A stretch of 13,821 nucleotides of DNA, from contig JAEZKP010000060.1 in assembly GCA_023436145.1 (NCBI GenBank), positions 1 through 13,821 of the forward strand, read 5' to 3'. This DNA comes from Fibrobacterota bacterium (GTDB taxonomy: Bacteria > Fibrobacterota > Chitinivibrionia > Chitinivibrionales > Chitinispirillaceae). Below the pieces are notes generated by a model, which was not told the origin of the DNA, did not search any database, and saw only the letters and a program-made list of their open reading frames with translations. Numbering within the stretch: position 1 is the first letter of the stretch; each line of letters begins with the position of its first letter. Made by a program: the position numbers and the translations under genes. Shown here piece by piece: positions 1-7,383 of this stretch.

Positions 1-372
1 ATCATTTCAAAAAACGAGATGTTTTTTAAAGTGAAACCTGCGATAATTGAGGGTGTTACTATTGTTTTTATGCTGGTTCTGGTTTTTCTACCGGATAATT
101 TTCTGCTTAACTATTTTGGAAGAATGATGCCAAAAGGGATGTCTTTGAATCCTTCAGCAATTGGTTTGCTAAAGACAATTCTTTTGTGGTTGTCCTTCTA
201 TACAACTTTACATATCGGGGCAATACTATTTACCGCATACTTTTCTTCCCGTAGGATGTGGGCTATAGTTTCCGGCCCTGGATTTTTCCTGCTTTTTATT
301 CCAATAATGATCGGATTGCTTATTAAAAGAAACGCGCTCCGGCGGGCTCAGAATAAATCTGGGCATCCCTGA
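1..372 (+). CDS. Small integral membrane protein, unrecognised (5' end probably outside the window)
   Basis: The reading frame is open from the first base. The first ATG is at 19, but the 18 bases before it hold no spaced Shine-Dalgarno sequence, so the true start may lie upstream. From that ATG the protein has 117 residues. Three hydrophobic segments lie at about residues 12-30, 50-75 and 86-103. The tail is basic (KRNALRRAQNK) and probably cytoplasmic. The stop is TGA at 370-372. I see no catalytic motif and recognise no family. The Pro/Gly-containing helices resemble small polytopic membrane proteins in general, which says nothing about function. It is followed by a repeat element rather than a gene, so it probably ends its transcription unit. 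Confidence 0.55.
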   Translation: MISKNEMFFKVKPAIIEGVTIVFMLVLVFLPDNFLLNYFGRMMPKGMSLNPSAIGLLKTILLWLSFYTTLHIGAILFTAYFSSRRMWAIVSGPGFFLLFIPIMIGLLIKRNALRRAQNKSGHP

Positions 373-394
373 TAATTCTGCAATTACCAAAATA

Positions 395-728
395 CAGTAG
401 TGTCCAGTTAATTTAACAAAATACTACTGCGAAAAACAGCTTGAGATTTGGAATTTCAGACCAGAAAGCACCAATTCACAAATCTTAAATTCCAAATAAA
501 ATCCAAATTACAATACTCAAATTCTAAACAGGGACAGGAGTATGAATAGAGAATTCGAAATTCGAAATACGAAATACGAAACAGTAGAGTGACCTCTATC
601 TTCTTTTCTTGTTTGGATTTTGAATAATTGGTAATTGGGATTTGTTTAGGATATGGTACTTGTGATTTGGAATTTATTTACGTGCCCTACTTTTATGCAA
701 TCTTATGTTTGTTAAATTAACTGAACGC
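395..728. repeat. MITE-like fold-back element with 16-bp perfect terminal inverted repeats
   Basis: CAGTTAATTTAACAAA at 405-420 is repeated as its exact reverse complement at 708-723, about 300 bp away. Scattered matches continue outward to about 400 and 728. The interior is non-coding. Its left arm (about 441-530) is rich in AAATTCCAAAT/ATCCAAATT words and its right arm (about 612-680) in TTTGGATTTT/ATTTGGAATTT words, so the two arms can pair imperfectly into one long hairpin. A separate small inverted repeat, CAGTAGT (395-401) with ACTACTG (423-429), frames the left terminus. Such AT-rich 'AAATTCCAAAT' intergenic repeats are familiar from several environmental bacterial genomes. That this one is mobile is inference. 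No target-site duplication is obvious. Confidence 0.5.
553..580. repeat. Four tandem 7-bp units (ATTCGAA x2, ATACGAA x2)
   Basis: Bases 553-580 read as two copies of ATTCGAA followed directly by two copies of ATACGAA. The tract lies near the middle of the fold-back element, where the hairpin loop would be. It is too short and has no spacers, so it is not a CRISPR array. Confidence 0.7.
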
Positions 729-837
729 TTCTGACCAAAATACAAAATTGAATTAAATCCTGCATCTGAAACAAAGATGTTCTTCCGGCTATCTTTAACA
801 GAGATTAATTGATGGATTTGGTAACATGGCATATAAG

Positions 838-857
838 TTGCACAGATATCTGTGCAA
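838..857. promoter_or_regulatory. Perfect 20-bp palindrome (operator or hairpin candidate)
   Basis: TTGCACAGATATCTGTGCAA is its own reverse complement over all 20 bases. It lies about 220 bp upstream of modA, with no run of T after it that would suggest a terminator. A perfect palindrome of this length suits a dimeric DNA-binding protein. Which protein, and whether it acts on modA, is unknown. Confidence 0.45.
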
Positions 858-863
858 ATAATT

Positions 864-888
864 AACAGATCAATAAACAGTATCTGTT
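864..888. promoter_or_regulatory. Second inverted repeat with the same half-site (AACAGAT-N11-ATCTGTT)
   Basis: AACAGAT at 864-870 and ATCTGTT at 882-888 form a 7-bp inverted repeat with an 11-base spacer. The ACAGAT/ATCTGT half-site is the one in the 20-bp palindrome that ends seven bases upstream. Two neighbouring sites with one half-site suggest a tandem operator. The assignment is inference. Confidence 0.35.
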
Positions 889-1075
889 CAAAATAAACAA
901 ATGCCAATTGATCTGGAGCTGAAATTCATCTTTTTCCTGAATTTTTAGAATGGATAACCGATAAACAACCTGGGCATGACGAACTCAGTGCATTTTAAGC
1001 AGGAACTAAATATATGTTGATAAGGTTATTTACCAAGAAAATTAAAATGTCAATAAGCTCGGTTTCGGAGAACTT

Positions 1076-1873
1076 ATGAAAAAAGTTAATAGTAAAACTA
1101 TTTGTTTTGTTTGTTTACTCCTTGTTTCAGTTCAGTTTTTTAAAACTGATGCAGCTGAAGGGAAGACTGTTTCAAGACCCGAAGCTGAATTGATGATTTT
1201 TGCTGCTGCAAGTCTGGCTGAGGCAATAAGTGAAATATCTGACTCTTTTGAGAATGTATTTCAAATTAAGGTAAAAAAAAATCTGGCATCCAGCGGTACA
1301 CTTGCCAGACAGATTGCCCAGGGAGGAGTACCGGATCTGTTTATTTCTGCAGATAAAAAGTGGATTGACTATATTGATAGCCTGGGGTATATGCAAAAGG
1401 GTTTCATTGTCCCGGTAGCAAGAAACCAGCTTGTAATTATTGCTCCGAAAGAGAGCCACTTTACCCAAATAAAAATTGATAATTCCTTAGATGTTATGTT
1501 TCTACTTGGTTCAGGGCGGCTCTCTATGGGTGATCCGGTGCATGTACCTGCAGGAAAGTATGCAAAAGCGGCTCTGGAATATTTCGGATTGTACGAAAAA
1601 GTAAAAACGAGAATATTACCGGCTAAGGATGTACGATCTGCCCTTATGGTGGTGGAAATGAGAGAATCACCTTTGGGTCTGGTTTATAGAACTGATGCTC
1701 TGAAATCGAAAAAAGTTAAGATTCTGGCTACATTTCCGGAAAATTCTCATGGAACTATTGTATATCTTGCGGGGTTATGCAAAAACAGTGATGCTGGAAA
1801 GGGCTTTTTCAATTTTCTCAATTCTAATAAGACAGAAGCAATCTGGACCAGGTATAATTTTAAAAAGCCATAA
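1076..1873 (+). CDS. modA: ModA, periplasmic molybdate-binding protein of the molybdate ABC importer
   Basis: This is the high-affinity oxyanion-binding component that hands molybdate (or tungstate) to the ModB/ModC transporter. The 265-residue protein has an N-terminal signal peptide (basic MKKVNSK, hydrophobic core about 9-22, likely cleavage near TDA-AEG). The mature part follows E. coli ModA closely. FAAASLAEA (42-50) supplies the first oxyanion-binding Ser (S46), and ASSGTLARQIAQGG (71-84) supplies the second. Further conserved blocks are DLFISADKKWIDY, MGDPVHVPAGKYAKAAL, AKDVRSAL, and PLGLVYRTDA with the binding Tyr. The start is supported by GGAG six bases upstream of the ATG. It is first in an operon with modB 17 bp downstream. 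Sequence alone does not separate molybdate from tungstate preference. Confidence 0.95.
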   Translation: MKKVNSKTICFVCLLLVSVQFFKTDAAEGKTVSRPEAELMIFAAASLAEAISEISDSFENVFQIKVKKNLASSGTLARQIAQGGVPDLFISADKKWIDYIDSLGYMQKGFIVPVARNQLVIIAPKESHFTQIKIDNSLDVMFLLGSGRLSMGDPVHVPAGKYAKAALEYFGLYEKVKTRILPAKDVRSALMVVEMRESPLGLVYRTDALKSKKVKILATFPENSHGTIVYLAGLCKNSDAGKGFFNFLNSNKTEAIWTRYNFKKP

Positions 1874-1890
1874 AACAGGGTAAACTTACC

Positions 1891-2583
1891 ATGAGCCGGT
1901 TAATACAGTTCAGTGAAGCAGAGTTGGTGGCGATAATACTTTCGGTAAAGGTGGCTGTCTGTTGCTCTGTTTTATCGCTTCCATTTGCATTGATTCTGGG
2001 GTATAAAATGGCCCGCTATTCTTTTTATGGCAAGTCACTGGCAGAAAGTATTCTGAATCTGCCATTAGTGATGCCACCTGTTACCACCGGATATCTGTTA
2101 CTTCTTATACTGGGCTCACACGGTCTGATTGGTAAATGGCTTAATACGATGTTCGGTATTAATCTGGTCTTTACTTTTCCTGCAGCTGTGATTGCATCAG
2201 TTATTGTTTCCTTTCCACTCATTACCCGTTCCATAAGAACTGCAATGGAAATGGTAGATACCGGAATGGAAGATGCATCGCGGACTCTTGGGGCAGATAA
2301 AATTAAAACATTCTGGAGAGTTAGTGTTCCATTGGCCTTACCGGGTATTGTTTCCGGAGTCATTCTGGCCTTTGCCCGATCACTGGGAGAATTCGGAGCA
2401 ACAGTCACCTTTGCAGGAAATATTGAAGGAGTAACTCAGACCCTTCCATTAGCTATTTACACCAATATGCAGGTCCCGGGAAGGGAAGGAGCAACTTTGC
2501 GTCTGGTTATGATTTCGGTGCTTATCTCATTTGCGGCAATGATTATTTCTGAAATGGTAACTAAACGAATGAGAACACAATGA
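1891..2583 (+). CDS. modB: ModB, molybdate ABC transporter permease
   Basis: This inner-membrane subunit forms the homodimeric channel through which molybdate passes from ModA to the cytoplasm. The 230 residues contain about five hydrophobic segments, matching the usual ModB length. The cytoplasmic EAA loop is clear at about 127-153 (EDASRTLGADKIKTFWRVSV, then PLALPG); it contacts the ATPase. Also typical are the early NLPLVMPPVTTGYLLL block (56-71) and the ARSLGEFGATVTFAGN block (162-177). A weak AGGG lies ten bases upstream of the ATG. Its stop overlaps the modC start in an ATGA tetranucleotide at 2580-2583, so the two are probably translationally coupled. Confidence 0.95.
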   Translation: MSRLIQFSEAELVAIILSVKVAVCCSVLSLPFALILGYKMARYSFYGKSLAESILNLPLVMPPVTTGYLLLLILGSHGLIGKWLNTMFGINLVFTFPAAVIASVIVSFPLITRSIRTAMEMVDTGMEDASRTLGADKIKTFWRVSVPLALPGIVSGVILAFARSLGEFGATVTFAGNIEGVTQTLPLAIYTNMQVPGREGATLRLVMISVLISFAAMIISEMVTKRMRTQ

Positions 2584-3278
2584 TAGATGTCGAATTGCAG
2601 CTTAAACGAAGCAGGTTTGATATCTGCATTAAGGAAACATTCCATGACGGTATCACCGGGATATACGGACCAAGCGGTTCCGGAAAAACATCAATACTAA
2701 ATGCAATCGCCGGGCTTGCCAAACCGGAGCGGGGATTTATCTCTATCCATGGAAGAGTCGTCTTCAATTCATCAGAAAAAATCAATGTCGCTGTCCACAA
2801 GCGTAATATAGGTTATGTTTTTCAGAATGGCAGGCTCTTTCCACATATGAGTGTAGCGAAAAACCTTGTTTATGGCCTTAATAAAAAAAAACCTCAACTT
2901 TTGAGTGTTGAAGAAGTCGTGGACATACTTAAGCTGGAACATGTGCTTAAAAGTAAACCATCGGGTATTTCAGGAGGTGAATATCAGCGTACCGCACTTG
3001 GAAGAGCTTTACTTTCATCCCCGGATATTCTGCTTATGGATGAGCCATTTTCTGCAGTGGACAATTGCCTGCGAAACCAGATAATCCCCTATCTTCTGAA
3101 ACTTCACCACCGAATCCGTATTCCCATACTGCTGGTTAGCCATCAGCTCTCTGATCTTCTGAGTCTCACAAAACGGCTTTGTTTGATCAGCGAAGGGAAA
3201 TGTATTGGACATGATAATTATACTGATCTGCATGAGTTTAATAAGGATTTTCCAGGTGATTTGCAGCAATGTGCGTGA
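2580..3278 (+). CDS. modC: ModC, molybdate ABC transporter ATPase (short form without the MOP domain)
   Basis: This is the cytoplasmic ATP-hydrolysing subunit that drives molybdate uptake. All nucleotide-binding-domain motifs are present: Walker A GPSGSGKT (30-37), Q-loop YVFQNGRLFPHM with Q82, signature SGISGGEYQR (128-137), Walker B ILLMDEPFSAVD (150-161) and the switch histidine in LVSHQ (H188). At 232 residues it is well short of E. coli ModC (about 350). It stops after the ATPase domain and lacks the C-terminal TOBE/MOP domain that binds molybdate in many ModC proteins. The stop is clean, with no sign of a frameshift, so the short form looks genuine. The start overlaps the modB stop (ATGA). 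It is last in the mod operon. Confidence 0.92.
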   Translation: MIDVELQLKRSRFDICIKETFHDGITGIYGPSGSGKTSILNAIAGLAKPERGFISIHGRVVFNSSEKINVAVHKRNIGYVFQNGRLFPHMSVAKNLVYGLNKKKPQLLSVEEVVDILKLEHVLKSKPSGISGGEYQRTALGRALLSSPDILLMDEPFSAVDNCLRNQIIPYLLKLHHRIRIPILLVSHQLSDLLSLTKRLCLISEGKCIGHDNYTDLHEFNKDFPGDLQQCA

Positions 3279-3390
3279 AATATTGCCAACAGATAAACAG
3301 AACAATGAATGATATTTTGTTTTAATGTTCCTTTGGGATCAGGAAAAAACTGATTTATAATAATTATATTTGGTAGATGTGAAAACTGCA

Positions 3391-3408
3391 CCCTCATTTT
3401 TCAGAGGG
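3391..3408. terminator. Weak hairpin in the convergent modC/tetR gap
   Basis: CCCTC (3391-3395) and GAGGG (3404-3408) form a five-pair stem with an eight-base loop. On the minus strand it is followed by a short T-containing stretch, and on the plus strand by no U-run. The stem is short, so its role as a terminator for tetR (minus) or modC (plus) is tentative. Confidence 0.25.
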
Positions 3409-3461
3409 CTATGAAGGCTTTGCTGGAGAAATTGTAGAAAAACCGGTTTATATCGTACTAT

Positions 3462-3479
3462 TTGTCCTCGTAGGGACAA
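3462..3479. terminator. Second weak hairpin in the modC/tetR gap
   Basis: TTGTCC (3462-3467) and GGACAA (3474-3479) form a six-pair stem with a TCGTAG loop. It has no U-tract on either strand. It could aid termination or RNA stability between the two converging operons, but the evidence is only the symmetry. Nothing else is supported in the 288-bp gap. Confidence 0.25.
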
Positions 3480-3566
3480 GACAGATCGAGGCCGGAATAT
3501 ATGCGATACCCTTATAATATTACACAAAACCCCATATCTACCCGACCTTTTTATTGGGAACAGATA

Positions 3567-4226
3567 TTATTTATAACCCAGGCCATTACCCAGGAATGTC
3601 AATATCTCATCAACTGCTTCATCGATATTTCCCATAGTTTTCTGTTGATGCCACTTTTTGACTTTGGTGAAAAGCATCCCCTGGAAAAAGTCAAAAATCA
3701 GCTCAGATTTTAAGCCGGTTGTTATTTCACCTTTTTCTTTGGCATGATCAAATAACCCGGTCATCAGCTCTTCGAATTTACAATCTGAACATAGAAAGTC
3801 TTTCTCTATTTCCATCAAATCATTCTGTTTCTGCAACTCGTTAATCAAAGCGAAAACCTGAAATGAATTAAGAGTGAGAATGAAGGAGAAGTTCTCACCG
3901 TATACAGTAAATGCTGCAGTCAGGAAACGGCGGAGATTTTCGCTTATATGATTTTCTTTATCTAATTTGTATTGTGGATCGACAGTGAGCTTGTCATAGA
4001 CCCTGTCTCTTTCTCTAACAGCAATGGTAATGAAAATCTCATCTTTATCTTTATAATATCGGTAAAGGGCAGATTTAGAGAAGCCTGCCTTATCAGCGAT
4101 ATCCTCCAGTCTGGTTTGGTAATACCCCTTTTGCGCGAGTACCTCCAATGCAGCATCCAGAATCAGATTGGCTTTGGTATCCCTTATCTTCTGTTTTCTT
4201 TTCTCTTTGCAATCCAATTCATTCAT
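3567..4226 (-). CDS. TetR-family transcriptional regulator of the efflux operon
   Basis: This is a one-component DNA-binding regulator of 219 residues, typical for the family. The N-terminal helix-turn-helix domain covers about 18-65: ILDAALEVLAQKGYYQTR, then EDIADKAGFSKSALYRYYKDK with the recognition helix near 49-58. The C-terminal all-helical ligand/dimer domain is divergent, as is normal, so the inducer cannot be predicted. The ATG is preceded by a strong AAGGAG (4234-4239) that overlaps the stop region of the RND pump gene, only 12 bp away. That makes it the last gene of the operon. By analogy with other efflux-linked TetR proteins it probably represses its own operon, and the inverted repeat at 9926-9964 is the natural target candidate. 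Confidence 0.92.
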   Translation of the reverse strand: MNELDCKEKRKQKIRDTKANLILDAALEVLAQKGYYQTRLEDIADKAGFSKSALYRYYKDKDEIFITIAVRERDRVYDKLTVDPQYKLDKENHISENLRRFLTAAFTVYGENFSFILTLNSFQVFALINELQKQNDLMEIEKDFLCSDCKFEELMTGLFDHAKEKGEITTGLKSELIFDFFQGMLFTKVKKWHQQKTMGNIDEAVDEILTFLGNGLGYK

Positions 4227-4238
4227 ATTTTATCTCCT

Positions 4239-7200
4239 TCACACAGCATGCTCAGATTCGTACTCTTCTTTTAATTTTTTTAGCGATGGAGCAGTCCATA
4301 GATACAATATGGGTATTAAAAAGAAAGTAAACAGGGTTGATACTGCTACTCCACCTATGGCGGTAATGGCAAATGGGGCTCTGAAACTTCCCCCGCTTCC
4401 TAAGCCCAGAGCCATGGGAACCATAGAAATTATAATTGCCAGATTCGACATTAGTATTGCTTTTAGCTTGGTACCTCCTGCCTTCACAATAGCTTCTTTT
4501 GCAGATATTCCCAGTTGTAATCTCTGGTTCTGTGCGTAATCGATAAGCAATATGGCATTATTAACCACCACTCCAATCAGCATAATCACCGAGAGCAATG
4601 AAATCATGGAAATTGTGCTATTGGTGAAGAAAAGAAACCAGATGACGCCAATAAGTCCTAAAGGGATGGTAAGCATGATTACTATAGCCATTGAGATCGA
4701 TTCCAGTAATGCCACCAGAAGCATAAGTGTCAAGGCAATAGCCAGAACTGAAGCCAATCCCAATTGTTTGAAGGAATCATCCTGCATATCCTGCATACCT
4801 GCAAATTTGATACTGTAACCGGGTTCCAGGTTTATTTTTTCAAAATTTTCTTTGATAGCAGCCATCTTCTTGCCTATGTTACCGCTGGTCTGGTTGGCGG
4901 TTATCTGAATCATTCTCTGTTTATCTTTTCTGGTAATAGAGGAGACACCACCGGTATAACGCACATCGGCAATGGCTTCCAGCGGTACCGGACCTCTGGG
5001 AGTAAGAATTTCCATAGTTTGAACATCACGAACAGTGTTTCTTGACTTTTTATCTAATTGAACCCGGATCGGAAAATCTTCACCATTTTCCCGGTAAATG
5101 GCTTCATCATTACCAGTGATATTGTACCTGACCAATCCTCCAAGCATTTGTATAGTGGTTGATTGTGACAGGTTTGCAGAGAGACCGTAGTGCTCGAGCC
5201 GTTCTCTGTCTGGTATGATAGCTATTTCCGGTTTATCTCCTTTCCATGAGCTGCTGATATCGGTCAGATCTGGAGTTTGTGCTACGATTTGGATAACCTG
5301 TTCTGAAAGGGAAATCAGTTTATTCATTTCCACGCCCATAACCTCTATAACCATATCAGCATCGCTATTTTCGCCGGCCATTCCACCTGTTGAAATCACG
5401 CTTATATTTGCATCAGGTATTTCTGAAAGCATTGGACGAATGGTATTTATCTTATCGAAGACTGATTCTGTCCGTTGGGTCTCTGGTGTAAACTTGAGGC
5501 GCACCTCTCCGTACTGAACCCCGGTTTTGGTTCCTGAGCCACCAATAGAAGAGGAAATGGTAAGCAGATCAGGAAGATTTTTCATCATTTCCTCTATAGC
5601 CAGAACGTGCTTTTTAGTGATGTCAATTGGTGTTCCTGAAGGGAGTTCGATTGAAATGGCCACAGTTCCCTCATCCATTTCTGGTACGAATTCAGAGCCC
5701 AATCTCGGAGCTAAAAGCAGCATGGTCGCAAAGAAAATTATTACAACCATAATGACAGCGATAACCTGAGCGGCTTTTCTTGAAAGCATTCTGTCGAGGA
5801 ATTTTTCATACAGGCGGTCAACCCAGGAAAGGAGCCGGTCTAATGGATTACGGCTCGGTTTACCATCAATACCTTCTTTTTTCGGTTTCAGCATCCGCGA
5901 GGCCATCAATGGGGTAAGTGTAAAGCTTAAGAAAATTGATGCGACGGTAGTAAACACAATTGTCAATCCCAGAGACTTAAAAACACTCCCGATGACCCCG
6001 GTTGTGGTGGCAATGGGAATAAAAACCGCAAGATTGGTCAGAGTTGATGCAAGAACCGCCATGAAAATTTCATTGGTTCCATCCTCTGATGCTTTTCGTA
6101 TATTCTGCCCATCATTGCAATGACGGACTATATTCTCGATGACCACAATGGAATTGGTGACCAGCACCCCTACAGAAATGGTTAGTGCCATAAGGGTAAT
6201 AGTATTTAAAGTAAAACCCGCAGCACTGATACCCACCATTGCCATAATCAGAGAGACAGGCATGGTTACTGCAGCGATCAAGGTGACACGCCAGTCAAAA
6301 AGGAACAACAGAAGAATGAGTGCAGTAAGAATGATACCGGTTATAATATTACTGTATGTGTCATTAACTGTGTTTTTAATAAAACTTGATGAATTCTCAA
6401 TTACATCTATTACGTAACCTGCCGGAAGCAGCGGAGTGATCTGCTCTGCCTTTTTTACAATCAGATCAGCTGTACTGGCGACATTCGCATCTGAACTTTT
6501 GGTGATAGAAATGTGAACAGACTCTTTCCCCTGAAAACGGGCGAATTGACGCACCTCCTTGTATCCATCTTCCACTGTGGCAACATCTTTTAACCGGATA
6601 TTATAGTTTTCCATCACCGTGCCATATTGCTTGAAAACCGGAATCTGCATGTCCCGGATTTGTTCAAGTGAGGTATATTCGCCGGAAACCTTGACAGAAT
6701 ACTCTCTGTTCTTTCCGGTTACAAATCCGCCTGGAACAGTCTTGTTTTGAGCTTTGATGAGAGCGGCAACCTGAAAAATGGTAAGATTATGAGCAGCCAG
6801 TTTCTCAGGGTTTAAATTGATATTGATTTCCCGTTCCCGTCCACCGATAACTTCAACCTTTGCCACGCCGTTTATCTGGGCAAAATGGTCTTTGATCTGG
6901 TTATCAACGTAGCTTCTCAACTTGTCAGGAGAAACAGGTGCAGTCACTGAAAGGGTGACAATTGGTTGATCGTTAGGATTGAACTTTGAGATAACTGGTT
7001 TTTCCAGATCTTCGGGAAGGCTATAAAGAATCTGATCGATTTTATCCTTTACTTCAATAGAGGCCATGTCAGCACTGATATCGGCATTGAATTCCAGCAC
7101 CAGAAAAGCGGCCGATTCCATACAATAGGAGGTGACATGTTTTAAACCACCGATTGTGCTAAGCTGCTCTTCTATGGGCTTAACCACATTGAGTTCAATC

Positions 7201-7373
7201 TGATCGGGTCCAGCCCCTGGATATATAACCTGAACTGTTATATATGGCAGATCCATATCGGGCATTTTATCTACAGGTAATCTTAAAAAGCCCACGACTC
7301 CGAACATGGACACTGCCAAAATGCACATGATCATCATCAACGGCCGTCTGATACTAATACCGGCAATGTTCAT
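4239..7373 (-). CDS. RND-family efflux pump, inner-membrane subunit (HAE1/AcrB-like)
   Basis: This is an inner-membrane exporter subunit of a tripartite pump that moves hydrophobic compounds from periplasm or membrane to the outside. Its 1044 residues match AcrB-like proteins. The architecture is TM1 (about 11-30), first porter region (31-335), TM2-6 (338-490), TM7 near 535-555, second porter region (560-865) and TM8-12 (870-1027). Family signatures include RRPLMMIMCILA, RLPVDKMPDMDLPYI, VTAPVSPDKLRSYV, EFVPEMDEGT and the AGGTKLKAILMSNLA loop. Oddly, the TM4 stretch reads GVLVTNSIVVIENI (402-415), so T406 and N407 occupy the positions of AcrB D407/D408. TM10 reads GVVVNNAILLIDY (934-946), with N938 at the AcrB K940 position. 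AAGGAG precedes the ATG. It lies 10 bp after the adaptor gene. Confidence 0.94.
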   Translation of the reverse strand: MNIAGISIRRPLMMIMCILAVSMFGVVGFLRLPVDKMPDMDLPYITVQVIYPGAGPDQIELNVVKPIEEQLSTIGGLKHVTSYCMESAAFLVLEFNADISADMASIEVKDKIDQILYSLPEDLEKPVISKFNPNDQPIVTLSVTAPVSPDKLRSYVDNQIKDHFAQINGVAKVEVIGGREREININLNPEKLAAHNLTIFQVAALIKAQNKTVPGGFVTGKNREYSVKVSGEYTSLEQIRDMQIPVFKQYGTVMENYNIRLKDVATVEDGYKEVRQFARFQGKESVHISITKSSDANVASTADLIVKKAEQITPLLPAGYVIDVIENSSSFIKNTVNDTYSNIITGIILTALILLLFLFDWRVTLIAAVTMPVSLIMAMVGISAAGFTLNTITLMALTISVGVLVTNSIVVIENIVRHCNDGQNIRKASEDGTNEIFMAVLASTLTNLAVFIPIATTTGVIGSVFKSLGLTIVFTTVASIFLSFTLTPLMASRMLKPKKEGIDGKPSRNPLDRLLSWVDRLYEKFLDRMLSRKAAQVIAVIMVVIIFFATMLLLAPRLGSEFVPEMDEGTVAISIELPSGTPIDITKKHVLAIEEMMKNLPDLLTISSSIGGSGTKTGVQYGEVRLKFTPETQRTESVFDKINTIRPMLSEIPDANISVISTGGMAGENSDADMVIEVMGVEMNKLISLSEQVIQIVAQTPDLTDISSSWKGDKPEIAIIPDRERLEHYGLSANLSQSTTIQMLGGLVRYNITGNDEAIYRENGEDFPIRVQLDKKSRNTVRDVQTMEILTPRGPVPLEAIADVRYTGGVSSITRKDKQRMIQITANQTSGNIGKKMAAIKENFEKINLEPGYSIKFAGMQDMQDDSFKQLGLASVLAIALTLMLLVALLESISMAIVIMLTIPLGLIGVIWFLFFTNSTISMISLLSVIMLIGVVVNNAILLIDYAQNQRLQLGISAKEAIVKAGGTKLKAILMSNLAIIISMVPMALGLGSGGSFRAPFAITAIGGVAVSTLFTFFLIPILYLWTAPSLKKLKEEYESEHAV

Positions 7374-7383
7374 AGCAGCTCCT

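Larger units (their letters stand above)
729..1075. other. Intergenic region upstream of modA, no gene seen
   Basis: This stretch separates the fold-back element from modA. It is AT-rich, with stops in all frames apart from short open stretches that look like chance. It holds two related palindromes (838-857 and 864-888). Immediately before modA there is a plausible Shine-Dalgarno GGAG at 1067-1070. I found no convincing sigma-70 promoter: TTGATA at 1017-1022 and TAAAAT at 1043-1048 are separated by 20 bases, which is too far. No ModE-type operator or molybdenum-cofactor riboswitch was recognised. Confidence 0.5.

Noticed and set aside
553..580. CRISPR array
   Set aside because: The units are seven bases long and directly adjacent, with no spacers and no cas genes.
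674..907. Minus-strand open frame of 77 codons upstream of modA
   Set aside because: It runs into the inverted repeat of the fold-back element, has no ribosome binding site and no recognisable motif, and spans the palindromes. It is most likely chance.
1005..1060. ModE-type operator or sigma-70 promoter before modA
   Set aside because: The best -35/-10 pair has a 20-base gap, and no TATATA-type ModE inverted repeat is present.
3339..3713. Short open frames on both strands in and around the modC/tetR gap
   Set aside because: They lack ribosome binding sites and recognisable motifs, and one overlaps the 3' end of tetR. A plus-strand stretch ending near 3520 looks protein-like but has no start codon.
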